64,000 bases of DNA. Source: Nitrospirota bacterium (GTDB taxonomy: Bacteria; Nitrospirota_A; Leptospirillia; Leptospirillales; Leptospirillaceae). Below, piece after piece: positions 25,770 to 34,605 of this stretch. The notes beneath the pieces were generated by a model, which saw only the letters and a program-made list of their open reading frames with translations, did not search any database and was not told where the DNA came from. Position 1 is the first letter of the stretch, and the number at the start of each line of letters is the position of its first letter. Location: NCBI GenBank assembly GCA_021838765.1, contig JAKCCY010000003.1, positions 1 through 64,000 on the forward strand. The letters are read 5' to 3'. Made by a program: the position numbers and the translations under genes.

Positions 25770-27304
25770 TGGACTTTTTCTTTCCTGTTATTGCCGGAAT
25801 CGAGACAGAATACGGAATTGTCCGAAGCGATACCGAAAGCTCGGATCCTGTGATTGAGTCAATGGAGTTGATCCGTTCTTACAAGGGTAGCGAGCCTCTG
25901 AAGTGGAACTACTCCGAGGAAGACCCCTCAATGGATGCTCGCGGTTTTCATGCGGAGGGGTTGGCGCAGGATCGTGAAGAGGAGGAGTTTACCCGATCGG
26001 ATCACCAACGATTCTTCTCGTTCAGGGAGATGAAAAGCGACCGGATCCTGCCCAATGGGGCCCGTTTTTATAACGACCACACCCATCCGGAGTATTCGAC
26101 GCCTGAATGTCATGGTCTTTTTGATCTCCTGGCGCAGGATCGGGCAGGGATTCTGGTTATGAGAATGGCGAAGAAGAACCGGGAGGAGCAACTGGCTCCT
26201 GATGGACGGATTGCTCTCTACCGGAATAATACGGACTATCACGGACATAGTTATGGGTGTCACGAAAATTATCTTCTTCCCAGGGAAATTCCCTTTGAAA
26301 GGATTGTTTCCCACCTTCTGCCGTTTCTGGTCGCGAGGACCATTCTGGTGGGTGCGGGGAAGTATTCGACCGAGTCTTCCGAGCGTTCTGGCGAGGTCCG
26401 CTATCAGATCTCTCAGCGGGCCGATTTCATGGAAGCCTTGATCGGTGTCGATACGATGCATAATCGCCCTCTTGTCAACAGTCGAGATGAACCCCACGCA
26501 AGAACATCTTCATACCGGAGGCTCCATCTGATTGTTGGAGATGCCAATATGTCCGAATGGCAGACGGCCATGAAAGTCGGCATGACAAGGCTTGTTCTTG
26601 GTTTGCTTCTCCGGGATATCTCCGTTTCCGGCGTTGCCATGGAGAACCCGTTGCTTGCCATCAGGGAGATTTCGAGGAGCCTTTATGATCAAAAGCCTGT
26701 TTCGATGGAAAATGGGACAGATATGACCGCATTGGAGATTCTCGAGTCCTATATGCATGTTTGTCAGGGGTTCTCTCATAATGACAAGGAAAGCTCATGG
26801 GTCCTGGGGGAGTGGTCCACCGCGCTGGAGGATTTTCGGAAAGATCCATCCCTCTTGTCGGACAGGGTGGACTGGATTGCCAAAAAGGAGCTCTTTGATT
26901 CCTTCAGGCAGGAACAGTCGTTGGCTTCGGATGATCCATGGTTGCAAAGTCTGGATCTGGCCTATCACGATCTGGACCCGGAGAATGGGCTTTTCTGGGA
27001 GATGGAGTCATCTGGTGCGATGCGTCGTCTGACACGTGAGGAAGACGTATTGAGAGCCATCGATGGCCCTCCGAGTCAAGGTCGGCCCAGAATCAGAAGC
27101 GCTATCCTTTCTCTTTTTGGCGACAGGATTTCAGAGGCTGGATGGGAAAGGATCCGTTTCAAGGATGGATCGCTTGTCGATCTTCCTCTTTTTCTCAAGG
27201 AAACACCCGAAGATATGAATTTGCTTGAAAAAAAGGTGAGGAGTCTGAAGCACCCGGGAGATCTGGCCTCTCTTTTTATAGAGAAGCCTTTCTCTCGCTC
27301 GTAA
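25766..27304 (+). CDS. dop: Dop-type deamidase/depupylase
   Basis: 512 residues from the ATG overlapping the ATPase stop. Glutamine-synthetase-like fold. In the Pup system Dop deamidates the C-terminal glutamine of the modifier and removes it from substrates. Seen: GIETEYGIV at the N-terminus, and the Dop-type loop NGARFYNDHTHPEYSTPE with the catalytic-loop aspartate and histidines that separates Dop from PafA, plus HSYGCHENYLL, SQRADFME and RRLHLIVGDANMSEW. The modifier encoded next ends in glutamine, so deamidation would be required. The frame extends upstream to 25664 but that region overlaps the ATPase gene. Confidence 0.9.
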   Translation: MMDFFFPVIAGIETEYGIVRSDTESSDPVIESMELIRSYKGSEPLKWNYSEEDPSMDARGFHAEGLAQDREEEEFTRSDHQRFFSFREMKSDRILPNGARFYNDHTHPEYSTPECHGLFDLLAQDRAGILVMRMAKKNREEQLAPDGRIALYRNNTDYHGHSYGCHENYLLPREIPFERIVSHLLPFLVARTILVGAGKYSTESSERSGEVRYQISQRADFMEALIGVDTMHNRPLVNSRDEPHARTSSYRRLHLIVGDANMSEWQTAMKVGMTRLVLGLLLRDISVSGVAMENPLLAIREISRSLYDQKPVSMENGTDMTALEILESYMHVCQGFSHNDKESSWVLGEWSTALEDFRKDPSLLSDRVDWIAKKELFDSFRQEQSLASDDPWLQSLDLAYHDLDPENGLFWEMESSGAMRRLTREEDVLRAIDGPPSQGRPRIRSAILSLFGDRISEAGWERIRFKDGSLVDLPLFLKETPEDMNLLEKKVRSLKHPGDLASLFIEKPFSRS

Positions 27305-27331
27305 CATTTGACCATATAAGGAGGGTCCAAG

Positions 27332-27547
27332 ATGCTTACCGGAAAAAACTCATCAGGTTCATTCATCATCGCCTTTCCTGATCAACCTGTTTCACCAGCC
27401 TCCCCGGGAAAGAGAGAGCATAAACAAGAGGCTCCCATCCCCAAAAAACCGGATGGTGGACGTGATGGAGTTGACCGCTTGCGGGAAAGAATGAAAAAAG
27501 TCGACCCCAATCAATCGGAGCGATACCGGCAAAGGACTGGCCAATGA
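27332..27547 (+). CDS. ubact: UBact, Pup-like ubiquitin-type protein modifier
   Basis: 71 residues, charged and probably disordered, with a C-terminus RYRQRTGQ. The R-T-G-Q ending between dop and the proteasome beta gene identifies it as UBact, the Pup-like modifier described in Nitrospirota and related Gram-negative phyla. The final glutamine would be converted to glutamate by Dop, then joined to lysine side chains by PafA. The central DGVDRLRERMKKVDP helix is the likely contact with the ATPase coiled coil. AAGGAGG precedes the ATG, and the stop overlaps the prcB start (ATGA). Confidence 0.9.
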   Translation: MLTGKNSSGSFIIAFPDQPVSPASPGKREHKQEAPIPKKPDGGRDGVDRLRERMKKVDPNQSERYRQRTGQ

Positions 27548-28347
27548 AAAGAATCGAACCTCTCAACGGACCATCCGGCTCCTTCCTGGAGCTTTTGAAC
27601 CACCAGTCTGGCGCGTATTCACCCTCTCATGCGGGAGAAGTGTCCGCCGGAAAATTCCAGGAGATTCAAGCGACAACGATTCTGGCCTTTCACTTTTCGG
27701 AGGGTGTTCTTGTCGCAGGCGATCGGCGGGCAACCGCCGGCAATAGGATCATGGCCAACCGGGTAGAGAAGGTGATCGAGATTGACGGCCGTTCTGTTCT
27801 GGCCATTTCTGGATCACCCGCCCAGGCAATTGAGATGGCAAGGGTTCTGGATCACTCCTTCCGGTATTATCGCCGAACACAGCTTGAGGAGATGTCTCTT
27901 GAAGGACGGTTGCGGCTTCTTGCCCAGCTTCTGAAGGAGAATCTTCCTATGGCCATGAATGGAGTCGGCGGGGTTGTTCCTTTGTTTATAACCTTTGACC
28001 CCGAGTCCAATGAACCGCGGATCTATTTTTACGACATCCTTGGTGCCCATTTTGAGGGAACCCCTTTTGCGGTAGGTGGGTCAGGGTCTCTTGAAGTTCA
28101 GGGCATTCTCAGATTTCTTGATCGCTGGGGGCCATCGGGAGGGCTTTCCTCCATTTCAAAAAAAGATGCAATTGTTCTCAGTCTGAGACTTCTGGAAACG
28201 GCATCCTACTTTGATTCGGCAACAGGAGGCATTCAGGCTGGTGACAGGATCTATCCTGTCATAAAACTGGTATCCGGAAAAGGAGTCGAAACGGTGGGGG
28301 AAGACCTTCTGAAAGAGATGATGGAAACGGAGGTTCGGGGTGTTTGA
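27544..28347 (+). CDS. prcB: 20S proteasome beta subunit
   Basis: 267 residues. N-terminal-nucleophile protease subunit. A propeptide of 43 residues ends IQA before TTILAFHF, so the catalytic threonine is Thr44, and VLVAGDRRATAGN follows with the conserved aspartate. A later SISKKDAIVLSLRLLETASYFD segment matches the beta fold. The mature subunit would be about 224 residues. Its start overlaps the UBact stop and its end overlaps prcA by eight bases. The order modifier-beta-alpha is the same as in actinobacterial pup-prcB-prcA. Confidence 0.95.
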   Translation: MKRIEPLNGPSGSFLELLNHQSGAYSPSHAGEVSAGKFQEIQATTILAFHFSEGVLVAGDRRATAGNRIMANRVEKVIEIDGRSVLAISGSPAQAIEMARVLDHSFRYYRRTQLEEMSLEGRLRLLAQLLKENLPMAMNGVGGVVPLFITFDPESNEPRIYFYDILGAHFEGTPFAVGGSGSLEVQGILRFLDRWGPSGGLSSISKKDAIVLSLRLLETASYFDSATGGIQAGDRIYPVIKLVSGKGVETVGEDLLKEMMETEVRGV

Positions 28348-29071
28348 TGAACCTTATCGTTGGGTCGATGCGATCAATCAGCGCAGGGACTATATTGAAG
28401 AGCAGCTGAAGCGTTCCTCTCCGGTTGTCGCTGTATCTGTAAAGGAAGGGATCTTGATGGTGTCCTTTTTTCGCAGGACCTCGAAGATTTTTGAGATTTA
28501 TGACCGGATGGCAATGGGGGCCATAGGACATCCTGCGGATATCGAGTTGATCAGAATGGCGGCCATCAATGCGTCCCATGTTGAAGGGTTCACCCGGTCC
28601 TCAAAAGATGTATCGATTCGAAGGCTAACAATGTTTACTCTTTCTCCCAAACTGAAATCCGCATTTGAAGATGTCATGTCATCTCCAATGATTTACAGGG
28701 GGATTTTTGTGCAAGTGGGAGGGACTCCGAAAGAGGATCTGTTCCTTGATCTGGATTTCGGTGGACAGGTTCAGCCCAGTAAGGGTTCTGCGGCCATTTC
28801 ACACGAGGAAGATGTCTCGGAACGCATTCGAAAACTTCTTCCGACGGAAACTCTTACGAAGAAAGAGGCTCTCCCTTTATTGATTCATGCCTGTATTGCC
28901 GGAAGCCCGGATTTTGAAGATATGGGACTTGATTCTGATGGGAATATCGTTGATGAGGATCTCTATAAGAGAAAAAAAGAATCGTTCTTCTCTGAAAGGG
29001 AGCCTGATATCCATCTTCTGGATCGTAAAACCGGGTTATTGGAGCGAATGTTATTGCCTGAAGACAAATAA
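28340..29071 (+). CDS. prcA: 20S proteasome alpha subunit
   Basis: 243 residues, GTG start inside the prcB 3' end (GTG at 28340, eight-base overlap). Non-catalytic outer-ring subunit that gates the chamber and docks the ATPase. Features: an N-terminal gating helix beginning FDEPYRWVDAINQRRDYIE, then SSPVVAVSVKEGILMVSF, YDRMAMGAIGHPADIELIR and ASHVEGFTRS. There is no N-terminal catalytic threonine. The C-terminus is long and acidic (DEDLYKRKKES and beyond). Partner of prcB. Confidence 0.93.
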   Translation: MFDEPYRWVDAINQRRDYIEEQLKRSSPVVAVSVKEGILMVSFFRRTSKIFEIYDRMAMGAIGHPADIELIRMAAINASHVEGFTRSSKDVSIRRLTMFTLSPKLKSAFEDVMSSPMIYRGIFVQVGGTPKEDLFLDLDFGGQVQPSKGSAAISHEEDVSERIRKLLPTETLTKKEALPLLIHACIAGSPDFEDMGLDSDGNIVDEDLYKRKKESFFSEREPDIHLLDRKTGLLERMLLPEDK

Positions 29072-29092
29072 TGTGTTCTCCGGAAGGAGGGG

Positions 29093-30544
29093 TTGCCATT
29101 GCGTTCCATCATAGGACTTGAAACGGAGTATGGAACCCTGTTGAACAGAGATCCCGGTTCCGTTCGGGATCTTTTTCGCCAGGAAGAGATTTTTCAGAGA
29201 TTGAGAGATCACATCTTTCATACCAGTCGTCTTGGGGCGATAGACCAGCATCAGAGAGCTTATGATGAGCCAGTTGGCAATGGTGGATTCCTGAGGAATG
29301 CAGGGAGGCTTTATGTTGACATGGGCCATCTTGAATACGCCTCCCCTGAAGCTCTCGATCTTCTGGATCTGGTTCTGGTCGACAGGGCCGGAGATAAAAT
29401 TCTACAGGATGCGATCAACGAACTGGGCTTAACCTCTGAAATCTCCCTGATTAAAAACAATATAGATCATCAAACCCTTGCGACTTTTGGTTCTCATGAA
29501 AACTATCTTGTCTCACGGCAGTTTCCCTTCACGGAAAAAGGAATGGAACCGTTGGTGGCATTTCTTGTGACAAGACAGATTTTTACGGGAGCCGGACGGG
29601 TCGGCTCTGCCAATCTCAATGAGAGTCTGATCACATTCCCCCCCACAGCAAAGCCAGTCACTTTTCAGCTCTCCCAACGGGCTGATTATGTGGTGAACAA
29701 GTTTTACCAATGGGTTCAGATGAATCGTTCCATTGTCAATACAAGAGATGAACCATTGGCGGATCCGGCTCTTTTTCGGCGCATGCATCTATTGATGGGT
29801 GATTCCAATATGTCCCAATTTGCGACAGCGATGAAGTTTGGAACGACCCGACTTGCACTTTCCCTTATTGAAGACGGGCTGGCTCCGGCGATTGGGATTA
29901 TCGATCCTGTCCGGGCCAATCATTCCATTTCCCATGATATTTCAATGGGGTGGAGAGTAATGGACAATGATGGCCAGATGCTGACGGCGACAGATTTACA
30001 ATGGATGTTTCTTGAAGCAGCAGACCGAAATTATCGGGGCAGGGACGAAGAAACAGACTGGGTAATTTCAGAATGGGCAGCTCTTCTCTCCGACCTCGGC
30101 CAAAAAGATCCGGAAAAGGTGGCGGATCGCATTGATTGGGCTGCCAAATATGTATTGCTGGACCAATTCAGGGAAGACGAAGGGCTCGACTGGAGCGATC
30201 CATGGCTGGAGAGTCTGGACTTGGAGTATCACAATATTCACCCTGAAAAAGGCCTGTTCCGTATCCTTGAGCAAGAGGGAAGGCATCGTCGGCTGATTTC
30301 TGACAGACAGATCACGGATGGAGTCGGGAAGCCCCCGGATCATACAAGGGCCTATGGTCGTTCAATAGCCGTTAACCATATTCTGGAAGAGAATGATTTA
30401 TCCTACATTATCCAGTGGTTTGGAATTCAGGTGAACGAAGGGGAAGTGCTGTATATGCTCGATCCACTTAAAACATATCAATGCGAGGTGGATCAGTATT
30501 TTTCTGATCCACCGGATAAACTGGCGACTCCTCTGGACAGCTAG
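29093..30544 (+). CDS. pafA: PafA-type UBact/Pup ligase
   Basis: 483 residues; TTG at 29093 or, with better spacing from GGAGG, TTG at 29099. Glutamine-synthetase-fold ligase that activates the modifier's C-terminal glutamate with ATP and attaches it to lysines. GLETEYGTLL near the N-terminus, NAGRLYVDMGHLEYASPE (the PafA form of the catalytic loop), SHENYLVSRQFPF, LSQRADYVVNKFYQWVQ and MGDSNMSQFATAMK. It is paralogous to dop in this locus. It ends against pyrD on the other strand, the two stop codons sharing CTAG. Confidence 0.92.
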   Translation: MPLRSIIGLETEYGTLLNRDPGSVRDLFRQEEIFQRLRDHIFHTSRLGAIDQHQRAYDEPVGNGGFLRNAGRLYVDMGHLEYASPEALDLLDLVLVDRAGDKILQDAINELGLTSEISLIKNNIDHQTLATFGSHENYLVSRQFPFTEKGMEPLVAFLVTRQIFTGAGRVGSANLNESLITFPPTAKPVTFQLSQRADYVVNKFYQWVQMNRSIVNTRDEPLADPALFRRMHLLMGDSNMSQFATAMKFGTTRLALSLIEDGLAPAIGIIDPVRANHSISHDISMGWRVMDNDGQMLTATDLQWMFLEAADRNYRGRDEETDWVISEWAALLSDLGQKDPEKVADRIDWAAKYVLLDQFREDEGLDWSDPWLESLDLEYHNIHPEKGLFRILEQEGRHRRLISDRQITDGVGKPPDHTRAYGRSIAVNHILEENDLSYIIQWFGIQVNEGEVLYMLDPLKTYQCEVDQYFSDPPDKLATPLDS

Positions 30545-31617
30545 TCAATATCTCTTTGTTTTGTGACATAGGCGAGGTATGGATCCCACATTGCCCCGGT
30601 AGCGGACATGACAAAGTCGGCCCCTTCATTTCGGAATAACATATAATCATCGGGGGTGTTGTATCCGCCTACCCCGATGAGCGAGAGGTCCATTTTTTCT
30701 TCGTCAATCACTTTTCTCAGAATCCCTACGGTTTGAAGCGCAAGATTTCTGATCCCTGCTCCGCAAAGCCCAGACCGTTCTCTTCCTGCCCCAGGAAGAG
30801 CCGGTTGTCCGTTCGAGTTGATGATTGTTCCCAAGACGGTGTTAATAGCTCCGACTCCCTGTATGTACGGAGAGGCTTTTTCGAGGAGTCTTTTCGCGAG
30901 GTCGGGGTCTGAAATTTGGCCTATCTTCATAATCAGGGGAGTGTCTCCGATAGCGGCCCTGACCATGGACAAAACCTTCATGCTCGATTCAGGACTTTGG
31001 TAAAGCTGCCCCTCTTTTCCCTTGACGTTGGGACATGAAAAGTTGACCTCGATAGCCATTGCGCCTGCTTCCTTGGCGATTTTTGCCGTTCTGGCAAAGT
31101 CCTCCGGCATGGAGCAGTTTGGTTGTTCAATGCCGACAACCGATACGACCAGAACCTGATTCTTGGCGAGAGACTGGACCGCCTTTCCGATATCGGGAAT
31201 CCAGACGGAAGGATCTTGGCTTGGCATTCCAAAAGAGTTTGTAATCGTTATGGAGTTCATGGACTGAGGATGGAAGTCCAGCGTTGCAATCAGTGGCGAA
31301 TCCAGGTCTTCTGCCTTGAATGGACGGTTAAATGGGACATAAAGACAATTGGGATTCTGGTAGGAAGGATGGCTATGGCTTCTGACCGTTTTGTAGGTCA
31401 GGATGTCAAATCCCATTTTGGAATAGAACTCGATCCAGCTTGAATTCAGAAGCGGTCCTGCCGGAATTCCGATTCTGGACCGGCAAGGTATTCCAAGAAA
31501 CGAAACCAGTTGATGTGTGTCCTGAAGGGGAGGTGGCGAGATCCCAAAAACCGGCCCATTCCTGTAGTTTTCATCGTAAGAGATTCGAATGTCATAAACT
31601 GGAGGTGCGATTGACAA
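30541..31617 (-). CDS. pyrD: Dihydroorotate dehydrogenase-family protein
   Basis: 358 residues. FMN-dependent dehydrogenase of the dihydroorotate/dihydropyrimidine group, pyrimidine synthesis. Seen: GIPAGPLLNSSWIEFYSKMGFD, ITNSFGMPSQDP, VNFSCPNVKGKEG with cysteine as the catalytic base (class 1-like, cytosolic), MKIGQISDPDLA and LIGVGGYNTPDDYML. The TTG at 31617 is chosen because AAAGGAG lies six bases before it; a TTG at 31638 lacks a site. It overlaps thrB by 26 bases. The substrate is inferred from family only, and some relatives are annotated merely as DHODH-like. Confidence 0.85.
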   Translation of the reverse strand: MSIAPPVYDIRISYDENYRNGPVFGISPPPLQDTHQLVSFLGIPCRSRIGIPAGPLLNSSWIEFYSKMGFDILTYKTVRSHSHPSYQNPNCLYVPFNRPFKAEDLDSPLIATLDFHPQSMNSITITNSFGMPSQDPSVWIPDIGKAVQSLAKNQVLVVSVVGIEQPNCSMPEDFARTAKIAKEAGAMAIEVNFSCPNVKGKEGQLYQSPESSMKVLSMVRAAIGDTPLIMKIGQISDPDLAKRLLEKASPYIQGVGAINTVLGTIINSNGQPALPGAGRERSGLCGAGIRNLALQTVGILRKVIDEEKMDLSLIGVGGYNTPDDYMLFRNEGADFVMSATGAMWDPYLAYVTKQRDID

Positions 31618-32551
31618 TTCTGGCTCCTTTGGAATCAATGGTTGATGGGATCAGGACCGCTGAGTATTCCTGATTGTCCAAGAATGGTTGCAGGGTATCC
31701 TGGACTTTTTGGATTGTGGTCTGATTGGGTGAAAGTGCTACCATTGTTGATCCTGCACCTGATATGACGAGATTTGAAGCACCGGCTTCAACCGCAATAT
31801 CTCGAATGGCTGAAAACAAGGGGATGAGAGGGCCTCTATAGGGAGAGACGAGTGGGTCGTTGACCATCTCACAAAACAGATTCTGGTTATGGGAAGAAAC
31901 TGCAGTCAGAATGCCGGCCGTTCTCATAATGGCTTCAACTGAGTTTTTAAAAGGTACTTTTTCCGGAATGGCTTTTCTGGATTCTGAGGTTTTCAAAAGG
32001 GATCTCGGGACGATAAACAGAAGGTGAACACCATCAAGCGATCCAAAACGGAAAGACTTCTTCAGATTGGTAATGGAGACAGTGACTCCGCCATATAGGC
32101 AAGCCGAGACATTATCCAGGAAATATCCGCCACTCACCCTGCTTTCAGCATTGGCAGCCGCTTCCAGAACTTCCTGCTCCGAGAAAGGATTCCCGGCCAG
32201 AATGTTTCCCAAAAAGGCTCCGCCGACAGCTGATGCCGCACTGGAGCCAAGTCCTGATCCAGGAACTCCTTTTTCGATTGATATCACCAGATCCTTTCCT
32301 GTTAGCCCAGCCATGTCCAGAATAGTCCTGGCCGCGATAGTTGCCGTGTTCTGGTTTGGATCCATTGGCAATTCGCTCCATGCTCCGGAAATGGAAAGGA
32401 TCCTGTCGCCGGATCGTTTGTCTTCGAGATATCCTGTGATCTGGTCACCCATTCCTGTAACGGCCATCCCAAGGGTATCAAATCCTGGTCCGATATTGCC
32501 GACAGAGGCTGGTGCATAAACTGTGACAGGATTCATGTTGATGTTTCTCAA
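31592..32551 (-). CDS. thrB: Homoserine kinase
   Basis: 319 residues. GHMP kinase that phosphorylates homoserine in threonine synthesis. VYAPASVGNIGPGFDTLGMA at the N-terminus, the ATP loop GVPGSGLGSSAASAVGG (about 95), and SGAGSTMVAL near the C-terminus. TTG start overlapping the stop of the upstream 2Fe-2S gene (TTGA), preceded by GGGAGG; an ATG five codons later is possible. Other threonine genes are not in the window. Confidence 0.94.
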   Translation of the reverse strand: MRNINMNPVTVYAPASVGNIGPGFDTLGMAVTGMGDQITGYLEDKRSGDRILSISGAWSELPMDPNQNTATIAARTILDMAGLTGKDLVISIEKGVPGSGLGSSAASAVGGAFLGNILAGNPFSEQEVLEAAANAESRVSGGYFLDNVSACLYGGVTVSITNLKKSFRFGSLDGVHLLFIVPRSLLKTSESRKAIPEKVPFKNSVEAIMRTAGILTAVSSHNQNLFCEMVNDPLVSPYRGPLIPLFSAIRDIAVEAGASNLVISGAGSTMVALSPNQTTIQKVQDTLQPFLDNQEYSAVLIPSTIDSKGARIVNRTSSL

Positions 32552-32889
32552 AGAGATCTCCCTCCCAGTTCCGGAGGATTGTCAATTTGAAGATCCGAAA
32601 CGATATGTCCCTTTTGAAGGTGTTCTGAAACGATCCGTTTGACATCTTCCGAGGTTTGTATCCTGTAATAGACTCCATCTGGATAGATCGCCAATACAGG
32701 GCCTTCCTCACAGGTATCAAGACAACCGCTTTTATTGATCCTGATGGGTCCAGGGACAGGACTCATCAGGACGGCTTCCTTCAGCTCGTCGAGCAGGGGA
32801 GCGATTCCCCTGGCTGCGCAGGATCCTCTTGGATGGTTTGCTGGCCGTTCATTCGTGCAGGCAAAAAGATGATAGCGAAATCTTCCCAT
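32548..32889 (-). CDS. Thioredoxin-like [2Fe-2S] ferredoxin
   Basis: 113 residues from the ATG at 32889, which follows AAGGAG; the frame extends 17 codons further without a better site. Shethna/NuoE-like fold: YHLFACTNERP, GSCAARG, INKSGCLDTCEEGPVLAIYPDG, giving four cysteines (C-x(11 to 12)-C ... C-x3-C) for one 2Fe-2S cluster. Such proteins act as small electron carriers. Overlap with thrB suggests co-transcription but not a shared pathway. Confidence 0.88.
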   Translation of the reverse strand: MGRFRYHLFACTNERPANHPRGSCAARGIAPLLDELKEAVLMSPVPGPIRINKSGCLDTCEEGPVLAIYPDGVYYRIQTSEDVKRIVSEHLQKGHIVSDLQIDNPPELGGRSL

Positions 32890-32982
32890 TGCTCTTGACT
32901 CCTTATTATGGTTGTTGTTGGAACAAGGACGTTTGACCAATCCATGTGGGTTAAGGTCAAACAGTTGATTCCATGGTGAATA

Positions 32983-33702
32983 TCAGGACAGGTGGAAGAT
33001 TTTAGGAAGAATCGTTCCGACAAAAAGACCTGCCAATGCGGCTGATCCACCCAGAATGACCATTTCTCCTGCTCCCTTGATGACCGGTTCATTCGAATAG
33101 TGGGATTTTATAACACCGAGGGTTGCCAATACCACTATTGAGAGAGCGAGGGAAAGATCAAACGCAAAAGACAGGGAATGAACGAATGCATAGGGAAAGA
33201 GTGGGGGAATCCCTCCAATGAGAAAGGAGGCTCCCAGCCATGTGCCATCCTTTAATGGATGTGCCTTTTCCATATCACTCAATCCAAGCTCTTCCTTCAT
33301 CATGAAGGAGTGCCAAAGATGAGGATCCTTCGTGATCCTTTGCACAAACAGCGTTGCCTCTTCCTGAGAGAAGTGCATCTTTAACAGGATATCAAAGACC
33401 TCTTTCTTTTCCAGTTCAGGGGTATCCCTGATTTCATCCCATTCCCTGTTGGATTCTCTCAGGTAAAAATCGCGCTGGCTTCGAGAAGCCATATAGCCTC
33501 CCAGAAACATGGAAATGGCTCCTGCGACATTGGACATGACTCCTGAAAAAAAAATGGTATGCATTGGCAAGGCTGATCCGGTGAGGCCACCAATAAAACT
33601 GACAACCGTGACCACACCATCGTTGATTCCAAGAACCGAATCCTTGATTCGTCTTCCTTCGGGAGAATGCCAAGCTTCAAGGGGGGATGAGGAATTTTTC
33701 AT
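32983..33702 (-). CDS. VIT1/CCC1-family iron/manganese transporter
   Basis: 239 residues. Membrane protein with N-terminal helices beginning DSVLGINDGVVTVVSFIGGL, then a cytosolic helical metal-binding hairpin rich in Glu (FYLRESNREWDEI, LEKKEVFDILLKM, EEATLFVQRITKD, MMKEELGL) and three C-terminal helices ending GGSAALAGLFVG. The Glu-rich hairpin is the ferritin-like iron-binding module of plant VIT1. Likely exports or stores Fe(II)/Mn(II), useful in iron-rich acid. Divergent from the oxidase operon promoter at 33786. Confidence 0.92.
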   Translation of the reverse strand: MKNSSSPLEAWHSPEGRRIKDSVLGINDGVVTVVSFIGGLTGSALPMHTIFFSGVMSNVAGAISMFLGGYMASRSQRDFYLRESNREWDEIRDTPELEKKEVFDILLKMHFSQEEATLFVQRITKDPHLWHSFMMKEELGLSDMEKAHPLKDGTWLGASFLIGGIPPLFPYAFVHSLSFAFDLSLALSIVVLATLGVIKSHYSNEPVIKGAGEMVILGGSAALAGLFVGTILPKIFHLS

Positions 33703-33785
33703 AAATCAAGCATACCAAAAACGATGTATCCAAAACGAGTCGAGTCAAAAATTGGGAACATCCCGATTGAAAATCCCATATATTC

Positions 33786-33814
33786 TTGACAAGTATTTAT
33801 GCGGGGGGTATTAT
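33786..33814 (+). promoter_or_regulatory. Strong predicted sigma-70 promoter of first oxidase unit
   Basis: TTGACA (33786-33791), exactly 17 bases, TATTAT (33809-33814). This is the best promoter seen in the window. The spacer ends in a run of six G. The first gene starts about 140 bases downstream, leaving a long 5' untranslated region with an interrupted palindrome CCATGG-TTT-CCATGG. Confidence 0.75.
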
Positions 33815-33961
33815 CCACCCGATCTCCTCCTGATCTACCTTTTTTGAAGGGTTTTTTGTGTTCAGAGCGGGAAGGTCGTCAGCTATTATTTTTCGGAGTT
33901 TATCCGATAGTAGGATCGTTTACCGGTCCATGGTTTCCATGGAAAATCGGAGGGTATTAAA

Positions 33962-34195
33962 ATGGGAAACAGCATGAAGGGTTTTGTAGCTTATGCATTG
34001 GTTGGCGCATTTGTTGCCGTAGGCAGCGGATGTGTCGTTGGTTTCTGTTTGCAGGAATGGTTGGGTGCACACCGATTTCCGACCTGGCGTGGAGATTATG
34101 AGTGGGTCTACGATGTTATGGTCATCTCCGCAATAACCGGAATGGCCGTTTCCCTGTGGGCTCGGTCACTTCATCGCAAAGAAGAGAATTGGTGA
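33962..34195 (+). CDS. Small membrane protein, first gene of CcoO unit
   Basis: 77 residues, not recognised. Two membrane helices: about 7-29 (YALVGAFVAVGSGCVVGF) and about 49-66 (VYDVMVISAITGMAVSLW), joined by a loop with WRGDYEW. AATCGGAGGGT precedes the ATG. Position before ccoO suggests a subunit or assembly protein of the oxidase. Both a real gene and expression are likely from the promoter and ribosome binding site. Confidence 0.75.
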   Translation: MGNSMKGFVAYALVGAFVAVGSGCVVGFCLQEWLGAHRFPTWRGDYEWVYDVMVISAITGMAVSLWARSLHRKEENW

Positions 34196-34202
34196 TTGCA
34201 AG

Positions 34203-34236
34203 CTGAAAAGCCTAAAGATACTTTAGGTCTTTTCAG
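34203..34236 (+). promoter_or_regulatory. Intercistronic hairpin
   Basis: CTGAAAAG-CCTAAA, loop GATAC, TTTAGG-T-CTTTTCAG: a 14 bp stem with one bulge between the first two genes of the unit. No T tract follows, so an mRNA processing or stability element is more likely than a terminator. Confidence 0.5.
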
Positions 34237-34303
34237 ATCATCTCTTTGTGGTGTTATCGGTGTAAACTTTATGGTTTCTTGAATTTTTAATAAGGAGAAA
34301 ACG

Positions 34304-34504
34304 ATGGATCTTCTCTCTACGCTGGCACAATTGTCTGATTCGTCAAATTGTTGTGGTGCCACCCCAGGTGGAAATACCAGTGTGTCGGCTTTTGCGGCAT
34401 TGATGGGAACTGCCACTGCCCTTACCAGTTTGCTTCTTATGATCCAGTGCATGACCGGAATCGGCGCCAAGCCAAAATTTGATCCTACAAAAGGGAAAAA
34501 GTAG
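34304..34504 (+). CDS. Small membrane protein upstream of ccoO
   Basis: 66 residues, not recognised. Short N-terminus with a double cysteine (SSNCCGATPGG), one hydrophobic helix (about 29-50, FAALMGTATALTSLLLMI) and a basic tail KFDPTKGKK. AAGGAG lies eight bases before the ATG. It occupies the place where ccoN stands in normal cbb3 operons, but is far too small to be an oxidase core subunit. Confidence 0.7.
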   Translation: MDLLSTLAQLSDSSNCCGATPGGNTSVSAFAALMGTATALTSLLLMIQCMTGIGAKPKFDPTKGKK

Positions 34505-34605
34505 TTTCCTTTTAGATGTTTCGGGATTTTTCCCGGACTCTTGAACCAGTTCTTGGACAAGTCAGGTTGGGTGTCTGGACCTCAACCTAAAGTGAGGAGT
34601 GGTGA

